Of a stretch of DNA of 64,000 nt, positions 47,906 to 58,289 are shown one piece after another. The position numbers and the translations under genes were made by a program. Origin of the DNA: Neoarius graeffei (Eukaryota; Chordata; Actinopteri; Siluriformes; Ariidae). The notes under the pieces were generated by a model. The model had not been told where the DNA came from. It did not search any database and saw nothing but the letters and a program-made list of their open reading frames with translations. The stretch lies in contig NC_083575.1 of the NCBI RefSeq assembly GCF_027579695.1, positions 37,747,154-37,811,153 of the forward strand. The letters are read 5' to 3'. The number at the start of each line of letters is the position of its first letter. The first letter of the stretch is position 1.

Positions 47906-48602
47906 TTTTCCACTACCCTTTTTCAGCTCACTTCAGCTCGCTTCAGCTCACTTCAGCCCGACACGGCTCGCGTTTCGACTACTTCAGAACAGCACGACTC
48001 AGCTCGCTTCAGCCCTGCTTAGCACCCAAAACTCGCACGGTTTTGGAGTGGGGCTGAAGCGAGCCAAACCGAGCTGAGTGAGGCTGGGAGCGTGAGCAGA
48101 CACTCCCCTGTGCACTGATTGGTGAGGAGGAGTGTCCTCACATGCCCACACACGCCCCGCGAGCACGCTGGGATCTGTAAACACCGTAAACCCGGAAGAA
48201 TAATAATTACGAATTATGAGAATTTCTGAAGCCTTATGCGCCTCGCCTCATCTATACGCTCTTGCCAGTATCTGTTGGCGTTGTCGGTGACAACAAGCCA
48301 CAGCACCAAGACCAGCAACACTAACGACTCCATGTCCTCCATGTTTATTGTTTACTCTCCGGGTCGTGAGACTACCGCTTAAAAGATCACTGATGTCACT
48401 GTTTGCGCCGCTTAACGACATCACGTGACGTCCACCCACTTTCGCTAACTCCACCCAATGTGTCCACCCACATCCAGCCAGCACGGTTCAGCGTGGTTGT
48501 AGTCGAAATGCAACTCCAATAGCCCCGCTCAGCTCGACTCAGCCCAACTCAGCACGGCACGGCTCAGCCCAACTCAGCCGCGTTTGTAGTGGAAAAGCGG
48601 CA
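47906..48602. mobile_element. Harbinger-like MITE with CAGCTC repeats
   Basis: Ends ggcccttttccactaccctt and its inverted partner ...tgtagtggaaaagcggc, flanked by aat on both sides (3 bp, as in PIF/Harbinger). Both sub-termini hold clusters of cagctc/cagccc hexamers (47926-48020 and 48515-48590). Non-coding. Confidence 0.65.
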
Positions 48603-48905
48603 ATAGACAACATATCAAATGTCGAAAGTGAGACATTTTGAAATTTCATGACAAATATTGGCTCATTTGAAATTTCATGACAGCAACACATCTCAAAAAA
48701 GTTGGGACAGGGGCAATAAGAGGCTGGAAAAGTTAAAGGTACAAAAAAGGAACAGCTGGAGGACCAAATTGCAACTCATTAGGTCAATTGGCAATAGGTC
48801 ATTAACATGACTGGGTATAAAAAGAGCATCTTGGAGTGGCAGCAGCTCTCAGAAGTAAAGATGGGAAGAGGATCACCAATCCCCCTAATTCTGCACTGAC
48901 AAATA

Positions 48906-50010
48906 GTGGAGCAATATCAGAAAGGAGTTCGACAGTGTAAAATTGCAAAGAGTTTGAACATATCATCATCTACAGTGCATAATATCATCAAAAGATTCAG
49001 AGAATCTGGAAGAATCTCTGTGCGTAAGGGTCAAGGCCGGAAAACCATACTGGGTGCCCATGATCTTCGGGCCCTTAGACGGCACTGCATCACATACAGG
49101 CATGCTTCTGTATTGGAAATCACAAAATGGGCTCAGGAATATTTCCAGAGAACATTATCTGTGAACAGCCCTGTGATGACCTGGCGACTTGTCCAGGGTG
49201 TTCCCCGCCTTTCGCCCATAGTCAGCTGGGATAGTTCCAGCTTGCCTGCGACCCTGTAGAACAGGATAAAGCGGCTAGAGGAGATGAGATGAGACAATTC
49301 ACCATGCCATCCGCCGTTGCCAGCTAAAACTCTATAGTTCAAAGAAGAAGCTGTATCTAAACATGATCCAGAAGCGCAGACGTCTTCTCTGGGCCAAGGC
49401 TCATTTAAAATGGACTGTGGCAAAGTGGAAAACTGTTCTGTGGTCAGACGAATCAAAATTTGAAGTTCTTTATGGAAATCAGGGACGCCGTGTCATTCGG
49501 ACTAAAGAGGAGAAGGACGACCCAAGTTGTTATCAGCGCTCAGTTCAGAAGCCTGCATCTCTGATGGTATGGGGTTGCATTAGTGCGTGTGGCATGGGCA
49601 GCTTACACATCTGGAAAGACACCATCAATGCTGAAAGGTATATCCAGGTTCTAGAGCAACATATGCTCCCATCCAGACGACGTCTCTTTCAGGGAAGACC
49701 TTGCATTTTCCAACATGACAATGCCAAACTACATACTGCATCAATTACAGCATCATGGCTGCGTAGAAGAAGGGTCCGAGTACTGAACTGGCCAGCCTGC
49801 AGTCCAGATCTTTCACCCATAGAAAACATTTGGCACATCATAAAACGGAAGATACGACAAAAAAGACCTAAGACAGTTGAGCAGCTAGAATCCTACATTA
49901 GACAAGAATGGGTTAACATTCCTATCCCTAAACTTGAGCAACTTGTCTCCTCAGTCCCCAGACGTTTACAGACTGTTGTAAAGAGAAAAGGGGATGTCTC
50001 ACAGTGGTAA
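48906..50010 (+). pseudogene. Tc1/mariner DD34E transposase, family B, SINE-interrupted
   Basis: N-terminal part (48906-49166): MEQYQKGVRQCKIAKSLNIS, STVHNIIKRFRESG and VRKGQGRKT, the helix-turn-helix and GRPR-like region. After a 130-bp SINE fragment, the C-terminal 216 codons (49363-50010) are fully open: [12 protein letters not shown] (D), [13 protein letters not shown] (D) and [15 protein letters not shown] (E), giving D-D34-E spacing, then to KGDVSQW. The catalytic half is therefore intact, but the protein is broken by the SINE. Confidence 0.92.
49167..49296 (+). mobile_element. V-SINE copy 9, 5'-truncated
   Basis: Only the 3' part (cagccctgtgatgacctggc to gatgagatgaga). It interrupts the family B transposase between codons for RTLSVN and the catalytic half. 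Confidence 0.9.
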
Positions 50011-50238
50011 ACATGGCCTTGTCCCAACCTTTTTGAGATGTGTTGTTGTCATGAAATTTAAAATCACCTAATTTTTCTCTTTAAATGATACATTTTCTCA
50101 GTTTAAAAATTTGATATGTCATCTATGTTCTATTCTGAATAAAATATGGAATTTTGAAACTTCCACATCATTGCATTCCGTTTTTATTTACAATTTGTAC
50201 TTTGTCCCAACTTTTTTGGAATCAGGGTTGTATATAAA

Positions 50239-50269
50239 AGAACACACACACATACACACACACACTTGT

Positions 50270-50301
<32 letters not shown>
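50239..50301. repeat. (CA)n/(GT)n palindromic microsatellite
   Basis: acacacac... then ttgtacgtgtgtgt..., so the two halves are inverted relative to each other. Confidence 0.92.
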
Positions 50302-50303
<2 letters not shown>

Positions 50304-51893
50304 TATTGATTAATTCACATGAACCTTTATTTAACTGACAAAAGTACAAAGAAAAGATTTTCAGTAGTTTTACTGACCAACTTAATTGCATTTTGTCAGT
50401 ATAAATAAAGTTAGAATTTGATGCCTGCAACACTCAAAAAAAGTTGGGACAGAGGCAAAATAAGACTGAAAAGTTTATAGGATATTCAAGTAACACCATT
50501 TTGGAAGACTCCAATAAGCAGGTTAATCGGTAAAATGATTGGGTATAAAAGGAGCATGCACCAAAGGCTAAGTCTTTCCAATCAAGGATGGGTCATGGCT
50601 CACCCCTTTGTGTCAAAATTCATGAGAAAATTGTTACTCAGTTCAAAAAGAACATTTCTCAATGCAAGATTGAAGAGAATTTAGGTGTTTCAAAATCTAC
50701 AGCACATAATATTGTGAAAAGATTCAGGGAATTTGGAGACATCTCAGTGCATAAAGGGCAAGAATGACAACCACTGTGTGTGACCTTCGAGCCCTTAGGT
50801 GACACTCCCTAAGAAACTGTCATGCTAATGTGAGAAATATAGCCACATGGGCTCGGGAGTACTTCGAAAAACCGTTGCCACTTACAGTGGTGCATGAAAG
50901 TTTGTGAACCCTTTAGAATTTTCTATATTTCTGCATAAATATGACCTAAAACATCATCAGATTTTCACACAAGTCCTAAAAGTAGATAAAGAGAACCTAG
51001 TTAAACAAATGAGACAAAAATAGTATACTTGGTCATTTATTTATTGAGGAAAATGATCCAATATTACATATCTATGAGTGGCAAAACTATGTGAACCTTT
51101 GCTTTCAGTATCTGGTGTGACCCCCTTTGTGCAGCAATAACTGTAACTAAACGTTTCTGGTAACTGTTGATCAGTCCTGCACACCAGCTTGGAGGAATTT
51201 TAGCCCATTCCTCTGTACAGAACAGCTTCAACTCTGGGATGTTCATGGGTTTCCTCACATGAACTGCTCGCTTCAGGTCCTTCCACAACATTTTGATTGG
51301 ATTAAGGTCAGGACTTTGACTTGGCCATTCCAAAACATTAACTTTATTCTTCTTTAACCATTTTTTGGTAGAACAACTTGTGTGCTTTGGGTCGTTGTCT
51401 TGCTGCATGACCCACCTTCTCTTGAGAATCAGTTCATGGACAGATGACCTGACATTTTCCTTTAGAATTCGCTGGTATAATTCAGAATTCATTGTTCCAT
51501 CAATGATGGCAAGCCGTCCTGGCCAAGATGCAGCAAAGCAGGCCCAAACCATGATATTACCACCACCATGTTTCACAGATGGGATAAGGTTCTTATGCTG
51601 GAATGCAGTGTTTTCCTTTCTCCAAACATAACGCTTCTCATTTAAATTAAAAAGTTCTATTTTGGTCTTATCTGTCCACAAAACATTTTTCCAATAGATA
51701 GTTTTCACTGACATCATGGCATTCCGGGGAATGCCCCCCAGCCGCCATCTTGGAGGGCAAACAAACGGACCATCGCCACTACTGGCTACATTATCTCGGA
51801 CAAATTTATGAAGTTATATAGTCAGTTTTCTAAAATAAAGATCAATGTCGGCAAAATCAAGCAAACAGAAGTATATAGATACACATCTCACGG

Positions 51894-52016
51894 TATGCAG
51901 CCAAACTGGCCTTGATTGGGGGAATTGACCCCTACGAAGTGGACAAAGATGCATTTTTAAGTGACTATGCAGGGCTGCCAAAGCCTGAAACTGCCAAAGC
52001 CTGCTCCAAAGCCTGA
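51894..52016 (+). CDS. first-exon relic of a teleost multicopy cargo protein
   Basis: A 40-codon frame YAAKLALIGGIDPYEVDKDA then FLSDYAGLPKPE runs to a TGA. The A-x-L-x-L-I-G-G-(I/V)-D-P-Y signature matches, from memory, the start of teleost multicopy proteins with YqaJ/SWIM domains, the same group suspected at 30746-31955. Only this N-terminal bit remains, followed by the shared module. Confidence 0.4.
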   Translation, partial: YAAKLALIGGIDPYEVDKDAFLSDYAGLPKPETAKACSKA

Positions 52017-52074
52017 AACTGACTTCATCAAACTTTAAAGGCTGTCTGATATATACAACTTAATATATTCACAG

Positions 52075-52258
52075 CGTGCCTTTTGGCGGATGCCGCCTGA
52101 ATCGCGCAGATCCGATTTTTTTTTTTTAGGGGGGGCGTTGGAGTGTCTGATTATAATTTCAAAGTAAATTCTGTATTAAAATTATTAAATAAGCAAATCC
52201 GTTACAGTCCATGAAACAGGAAGTATAAGGATGAGAAAAAAACAGTTTAAATCGGGAA
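52075..52258 (+). repeat. shared dispersed module, copy 2
   Basis: Over 90% identical to 31237-31433 from gtgccttttggcggatgccg to aacagtttaaatcgggaagc. Confidence 0.88.
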
Positions 52259-52516
52259 GCTGCACACATTTGCGCAGTCCTGCACACCGCTCAGGACTAC
52301 AGAATAGACCTAAATGTTTTTCAAAAATGACCCTTGCGTGAGTGAAGTGACAAGTTTCAAATAGAAACGTGACAAACGAGCGATATTAAGTGTACATTGC
52401 AATGTAAATGTACACTAAGCGGTTCCAGTTAGGCATTCTCCAGAGATTGTTCACATGATGTTTTGGTTTCCAAAAACGAACTTAAACACAATTGATTGTT
52501 TATTTAAACAACTTAC

Positions 52517-52730
52517 CACTTATAAAATGATCGGAGCAGACTTTGCTGTGTTTGGAAGGCTGATAATCCTTGCGGTTGATTCTCGCGAGCCATAGATTTC
52601 TCCTTTGTATGCTGAGTTTCTTTGTTTGCTCGCCTTCGTGCTCCCATACAGTGAGAATTCCATAAAAGCTCTGCTTGACTTCATCATCTGTCCTATTACG
52701 ACAGCCGTGAATACAACAAGTTTGCACCAT
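52517..52730 (-). CDS. THAP domain exon
   Basis: ATG at 52730-52728 (the N-terminus, as usual for THAP domains) reads MVQTCCIHGCRNRTDDEVKQ with C-x4-C, a FYGIL stretch, RRNLWLARINRKDYQPSKHS and CSDHF (C-x2-H), ending at AGTG|gtaagt. All four zinc ligands are present and no stop occurs. The AVPTIF box would be in the next exon, which is missing. It starts near the right TIR and reads inward. Related in design to, but different in sequence from, the THAP gene at 8285-8593. Confidence 0.85.
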
Positions 52731-53378
52731 TGCTAGCTTTAAATAAATGTAAATAATATATAAATGAATGTAACTCGCGCGCTACAACGTGTGCTCAGTG
52801 ACCCGTATGGTAAGCTTGCCCTCCAAGATGGCCGCCACCAGGGACTCCCCGACTCTGTGACGTCATGTGAAAACTATCTATAGCCTTCTGGTTTGTCCAC
52901 GTGATCTTTAGCAAACTGCAGATGAGCAGCAATGTTCTTTTTGGAGAGCAGTGGCTTTCTCCATGCAACCCTGCCATGCACACCATTGTTGTTGAGTGTT
53001 CTCCTGACGGTGGACTCATGAACATTAACATTAGCCAATATGAGCGATGCCTTCATTTGCTTAGAAGTTACCCTGAGGTCCTTTGTGACCTCGCTGACTA
53101 TTACACGCCTTGCTCTTGGAGTGATCTTTGTTGGTCGAGCACTCCTGGGAAGGGAAACAATGGTCTTGAATTTCCTCCATTTGTACACAATCTGTCTGAC
53201 TGTGGCTTGGTGGAGTCCAAACTCTTTAGAGATGGTTTTGTAACCTTTTCCAGCCTGATGAGCATCAGCAATGCTTTTTCTGAGGTCCTCAGAAATCTCC
53301 TTTGTTCGTGCCATGATACACTTCCACAAACATGTGTTGTGAAGATCAGACTTTGATAGATCTCTGTTCTTTAAATAA

Positions 53379-53997
53379 GGCTACATCCACACGACAACGG
53401 CAACGAGATGTTATTTAAAAATATATCGCATCCAAATGGGCAACGATCAGTAAAATATCAGGTCCATATGGCAACGCAACGCTTGCTGAAAACGATGCAA
53501 TACACATGCCACACCTCTAGGGGCGCTGTAAGACGGTCCCTTCGGAGACACCAGAACAATAGAAGAAGTAAGGACGCATGTGCATAAACTATTATGCGCG
53601 AGACTTCATATTAGCCACAAAGGAAAATCTGTTCGTAAAATTACATTATAATGACCAAATACAATGAAAAGTATTTTTCCCGTCTCACCTGTGAAAGGTA
53701 ATCCCATGTGATCTCGTTTGGACGGCAAACCTGTTGGTACAGTTAAACGCAGCTAATCTTTATTCTCTGCTTTGACCTATCCAATATGGCGGCGAGGATG
53801 ACATGATTCTACACGGAAGGCGGCGTCTTTAATGGTCCGGAATAAATTGAATGCTACACGTTGATGGATTAATTTGCTCTTCTACGCCCTTTTTGAGGAA
53901 TGTATTGTAGGATTTAAACCAACATCTGAAGAGGTGAGATCGCTCCTTTTTTTTCCCTATTTTTGCTGGCGGGATTGACTCTGCCCTAAGGGCAGAG

Positions 53998-54028
<31 letters not shown>

Positions 54029-54370
54029 TTGCACCATTACACAATAAATATTCACAGTGAAAATATTTTGTAAGCGCGTTTCATGAACCAAGTTATAGGA
54101 TTTGTTGACAACTCGCATCGAGTTCGTTACACTTCTACCCGGCGTGAAGCACTGACAGTTATGTGGTTGTGACGTCATCGTAAACAAATCCGTTCTACTC
54201 ATCCAGACGACTTCACAACGGCAACGTTGCCAGATCTTTCCACTCTGGAACCCGTTCTCAAAAAGATTGCGTTTTGGGCACCCAAAACGCCGGTGCCGTG
54301 TGGACGCCAGGCCTAAACGATAAGCAATTGTATCTGAGTCACCTGAATCCTTTGCCGTGTGGACAGGGCC
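53379..54370. mobile_element. PIF/Harbinger-type non-autonomous element
   Basis: Inserted in the family D Tc1 at taa, duplicated at 53376-53378 and 54371-54373. The uninterrupted sister at 59575-59592 shows the empty site (taaataaaacaggg). Ends ggctacatccacacgacaac and ...gccgtgtggacagggcc are inverted. The 3-bp TAA duplication is typical of PIF/Harbinger. No transposase text; a (CT)n run lies at 53999-54026. Confidence 0.85.
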
Positions 54371-54964
54371 TAAAACAGGGTGCCCACTCACACCTGATTA
54401 TCATCCCATTGATTGAAAACACCTGACTGTAATTTCACCTTCAAATTAACTGCTAAACCTAGAGGTTCACATACTTTTGCCACTGACAGATATGTAATAT
54501 TGGATCATTTTCCTCAATAAATAAATGACCAAGTATAATATTTTTGTCTCATTTGTTTAACTGGGTTCTCTTTATCTACTTTTAGGACTTGTGTGAAAAT
54601 CTGATGATGTTTTAGGTCATATTTATGCAGAAATATAGAAAATTCTAAAGGGTTCACAAACTTTCAAGCACAACTGTAACACAGTCCATCACTGCATCCA
54701 GAAATTCAACCTGAAACTGTATTATGCAAAGAAGAAGCTATTCATCAATTCTATACAGAAATGTTGCCAGTTTCTCTGGGCCAGAACTCCTCTCCGATGG
54801 ACCGCAAGACAGTGGAAATGTGTGCTGTGGTCATGAGTCCACATTTCCGCTTGTTTTCAGGAAAACCAGAACCTGAACACATAAAGGACAATTGCAGTGG
54901 ACTGTGGGCAATGCATAGAATCAGTTCTCAGATGCGTTAATTTATTCTGCATTTTCTTGAAATA

Positions 54965-55785
54965 AAGAAGTATCAAAACCCTAAACCCCATGTGCAGTTT
55001 GGACTGATGCTAGCAGGACCATGTTTGATATCTATTTCCTCAACTTTGGTCAGCTAAAAAAAATTACCCTGCAATAAAACTGTTGCACTGCATGCTTGAG
55101 TATGTCTTACGGTAATTTAGCCATATTTTTTCCTTTTTAATATTTTAATAAAAACTCAGCAGATGTTTGTGCTTAAAATGTAAAGAAATGCCATTTAGGT
55201 ATGGAGTAATATCAGAATTATTTGAAAATATTTGAAAGCATGTAATACAAAACTTATGGAAATGTACCCTGACCCGAAGGCAATAAAAATTAAAAACTGG
55301 TTGAAGATCAGTGTTGAGGATGAAGGACAATTCCCAACTGGTAGAGAGAAAGAGAAAAATAACAATCAAAAGTTTTAACTTTTACTGTAAATGTTTCGAC
55401 AAATTAGGCCTCTTTTCTGTTCTGTATGTGTATTTGCTTTGGAAGTCCTTCCCCCAACATGTTAACATTCAAAACCTTCAGCTGCACTCATGGTTTTAAA
55501 AGGACAATGCAAACAGAAATTTACACAAATTTCTCCATACATCAAATGAAGTTGATTTAGCTGTGACATGTTTAGTGTCTTAGGTTCGCCTTTTTAGTTT
55601 GGCACTTGACTGATGAGGTAAATGTATCTGACAAGAATGAAAAGTTCATAGCCGCCAGTTTACCTTTGGTTTAACTACCTGCATTATGCATAAACTGTTA
55701 AGTAATCTCAAATATACTTTCTTTGGACGCTGTATGACATACTGTTAAATATTGGGTGTAAATAGTCACTGGATGCATTGCACCC
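54965..55785. other. unique sequence
   Basis: No exon or repeat family recognised. Confidence 0.4.
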
Positions 55786-55789
55786 ATTG

Positions 55790-55930
55790 TGTGTGCGCAC
55801 ACACACACACACACACACATGTATATATGGGAAAACATGCAGAACTACACACAGTAGATAGTAACATGTTCAAACTCAAGACCTTGGAACTGTGAGGCAC
55901 CAACACCCTGCTGTGCCACCAAATCACACA
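55790..55930 (-). mobile_element. second SINE type, head fragment with (CA)n
   Basis: Reverse strand ggtggcacagcagggtgttg then cctcacagttccaaggtctt and a degraded B box, ending in the (CA)n tract 55798-55820. Matches the SINE at 35935-36250. Confidence 0.6.
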
Positions 55931-55974
55931 TAATGTCACTTAGATTTGTGTAATAATAATAATAAGAAGAAGAC

Positions 55975-56660
55975 AGGGTCATCTATATGCCCCGCCCTAT
56001 ATACCAACTATATACCAAGTTTCAAGATTTTATTTGTCACATTTTTCAAGTTCTGCTGCAGGAAACCAACCCTACCTCTTTACACTGACCTCAGCAGCCC
56101 ATGGCATAAACCCACCGGACCTTTGGTCCAGGTGAGCTAAAAATGAAAATTTCTCACATTTCTTAGTATCAAAAGGCACATATACATTACTTAATCAACA
56201 CATATACCAACTTTCAAGACCATATCACTCATAGTTTTCAAGTTCTGCTCCAGAAACAAAACCTACCCCTAAGACTAACCTGAGAGACTAAGTCTGAAAT
56301 TGTTTCCATGGAAACATGAAAAATTAAGAGTTCTTCGTATGAAAAGGCACATCTATATCACCTTGTTAACATGTATACCAAGTTTCAAATCCGTATCATG
56401 AATAGTTTTGGATATATGCTCTGGAAACGAACATTGCTTTTAGAAACTAAGTCAAAATCTATTTTTTTATGTAAAAATTTGAAAAATACTTTTTTTTCAA
56501 AAATCCAACATAGCAAAAGGCACCACTTAACAAGTTGCTTGATATGTATGCAAAATTTCATTTAGATATCTTCAGTAGTTTTAAAGATATGGCCCAGAAA
56601 TGAAAACGTGACCCAACGGACGGACAAAGAAAGTTTGGGTGGGGCATAATAATAGCTTTT
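55975..56660 (+). repeat. degenerate tandem array, unit about 175 bp
   Basis: The block (a)aaaggcac(a)...acatgtataccaagtttcaa...(t)catagtttt(c)aa recurs at about 55985, 56165, 56340 and 56515. Units are only about 60-70% alike. The array ends gacccaacggacggacaaag then gggtggggcataataat. Confidence 0.75.
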
Positions 56661-56664
56661 GTCC

Positions 56665-57875
56665 AACTTTTTATACACAGAACCTGTACAGGTTCCCCAG
56701 ACAAACCAAAGAGCTCTGTTTTCCTAGATGTAACCTTTTTTCTAAGAGTGTAAAATTTCCTCACTTATTATCTACATTAGCCTCTTAGTTTCAATAAATT
56801 TGTGAGGCAAACATGAGACAACAATGATGACTTGGCTGATTAACCAGCATGGGTGAGGAGATGCGAGCACCATGTGTGCTGTACAGTGACCTGTACAGAA
56901 TACAGTGAGTCATTGCACTACAGAGTTAGTATGAATTCTACATGTTGCGGATATGTTGAGTAATAGGTCAAATGGGCCATTTTAATGTTATTTTTGCAAG
57001 ATCACACAGGCTGAATGAACAAATGCAGCAAGCTGTATTTGGCCTGCAGGCCCTGAGTTTGACTCCTATGCTCTAAGAGCATAATGGATCCAAACCATGC
57101 TGGTAATACGTCACCCACAGGATAACAAAACACTAGTTTTCTCACACGGGTGTCTGTATGTGTGAAGATGCACAGAGGAGTGAAGAGGCTGTCAGGCTGG
57201 ATCTGATTACTGTTAGAAATGGCTGAGAGCATTTTGTGGTGGAATGCTTTCTTAATCATGCATTCCAGTGTCAAAACAAACCTCAACCGTTCTTGTTGCT
57301 TGTGCAGGCTGATCTCTGAGATTGCGCAAATATGCCTAAGGGAGATGTACAGTGTCTAGACTGGTCAGAGGCTGGGGCCTTCTAGGCTGTTGTTATAAGT
57401 TTCTGCTTTTTGAGTAATGGTCCGCATCCAATTAAATAAAAGCGCATGTCTATTTTGTGTTGTAATTGGCCAGATATATGCCACATATCTAAGAAATGTG
57501 GTATGGGTTGATACTTATACATAATTACATAATCATACATAATCTCCCAGTACTCTAAATTCCTTGCTTATTGTGCAGCAGATTTGGGGTGCAGTGCACC
57601 TCTATATGACTCCACCAGCATACCACCAGGAAATTGTCCTGCCTTTTAAGAGCAACCAGCTGTGTGCTAGGTCCAAACCCTGTTTCCTCTCCCCCGTTTA
57701 ACACTGGAAAATGTCATTCCTCTTGAACGAGTTCTCTTCTTATCATCTCTCCCAATCTGCCTTGGCCTCAGCTCCAGCAAGACTCAACACCTAGCTCCCA
57801 TTCGCACCCATTTCACACAATCCTACAACCCCCACACCAGCTTAGGCTTTTGATCCTTCTTCTCTTTCATTTCAG
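56665..57875. other. unique sequence upstream of candidate exons
   Basis: No exon supported. A pyrimidine-rich stretch at 57660-57870 precedes the acceptor at 57875. Confidence 0.4.
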
Positions 57876-58287
57876 GCTCAGGCTCTGCCTCAGTCAGTGA
57901 GCAGGCGTGCGGCAATTCTCAGACTGGAACGTGATAAGGCAACATCAGGGTGGGTAAGCATGGGCTACATGCGGGAGTTCACTGCTCTTTTGTTCTTTAA
58001 CAGAATATCTCCCTCATACCATGAAATTTACTGTGAAAAAGGAAATAACATTAGCTGGCAGTGCTTTTGTTTGTTTCCTACAGTTTGCATGGAAAACTCC
58101 TTCAGGAGCCAAGCGGAAGTTGCTGTTGTTGTCTGGGGCTGTTGCTTTTACGAGAATGAATGAGGGAGTGAGGGGGGCTCTCCATATCCTGACAGACCTA
58201 AGGCAAGAGCTGAACAAAAGGGGCGGTGGTCTTTTATCAAGAGGAGGTGATGACATCGAACCTGTTTTTGAAGCTCTCTATGACTGA
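57876..58287 (+). CDS. two candidate 3' exons of an unknown gene
   Basis: Exon a, 57876-57953: acceptor ctttcatttcag, 26 codons AQALPQSVSRRAAILRLERD then KATSGW, donor gtaagc. After a 130-bp intron with acceptor gtttgtttcctacag, exon b, 58084-58287, continues in the same phase: FAWKTPSGAKRKLLLLSGAV, then GVRGALHILTDLRQELNKRG and DDIEPVFEALYD, stop TGA. Splice signals are good, the joined 93-codon frame is unbroken and no repeat family explains it. I do not recognise the protein. No matching polyadenylation signal is obvious before 58638. Could be the 3' end of a plus-strand gene that includes 35286-35391. Confidence 0.4.
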
Positions 58288-58289
58288 TT

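Larger units (their letters stand above)
47795..50232 (+). mobile_element. Tc1/mariner element, family B
   Basis: Ends aaccccaattccaaaaaggt and aacttttttggaatcagggt are inverted, with the sub-terminal gtacaaattgtaaataaaaa shared. Transposase reads on the plus strand (48906-50010). A Harbinger-like MITE sits in the 5' region, and a SINE fragment breaks the ORF. Confidence 0.9.
51698..52877. mobile_element. THAP-bearing TIR element
   Basis: An 11-bp perfect inverted end atagttttcac extends with similarity to about 65 bp, finishing in gccgccatcttggagggc on both sides (51761 and 52810 regions). It interrupts a Tc1 transposase gene between ccaatag and ccttctgg, so its borders are well defined. 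The duplication is imperfect (tccaatag/atctatag). It holds a THAP exon on the minus strand, a cargo exon on the plus strand and the shared module. No transposase catalytic domain. Confidence 0.75.
51064..53329 (-). pseudogene. Tc1 transposase family D, split by an insertion
   Basis: N-terminal half 53329-52890: ARTKEISEDLRKSIADAHQA, ATVRQIVYKWRKF and PRSARPTKITPRARR (helix-turn-helix and linker). C-terminal half 51717-51064: VLWTDKTKIELF (D), VKHGGGNIMVWACFAAS, QQDNDPKHTS (D) and WPSQSPDLNPIKMLWKDLK, where Lys occupies the usual Glu of the DD34E triad. Each half is open, separated only by the 1.2-kb element. The E-to-K change suggests the copy was already catalytically dead or decayed after insertion. 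Confidence 0.92.
50885..54676 (-). mobile_element. Tc1 element family D, carrying two inserted elements
   Basis: Ends cagtggtgcatgaaagtttg and ...caaactttcaagcacaactg are inverted, flanked by TA (50883-50884, 54677-54678). Its own sequence is about 1.6 kb. The rest is the THAP-bearing element 51698-52877 and a Harbinger element 53379-54370. A deleted sister copy is at 58873-59884. Confidence 0.93.
50410..54960 (+). mobile_element. Tc1/mariner element, family C, old and split
   Basis: The left part 50410-50884 has aaaaagttgggacagaggca, and the coding relic runs IVTQFKKNISQCKIEENLGV then STAHNIVKRFREFG. The right part 54677-54960 resumes with FWARTPLRWTARQWKCVLWS-type text. A Tc1 family D element splits the two exactly at a TA. 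Confidence 0.78.

Noticed and set aside
53957..54391. 144-codon minus-strand ORF
   Set aside because: Lies within a non-coding Harbinger element and crosses a (CT)n tract. No recognised domain.
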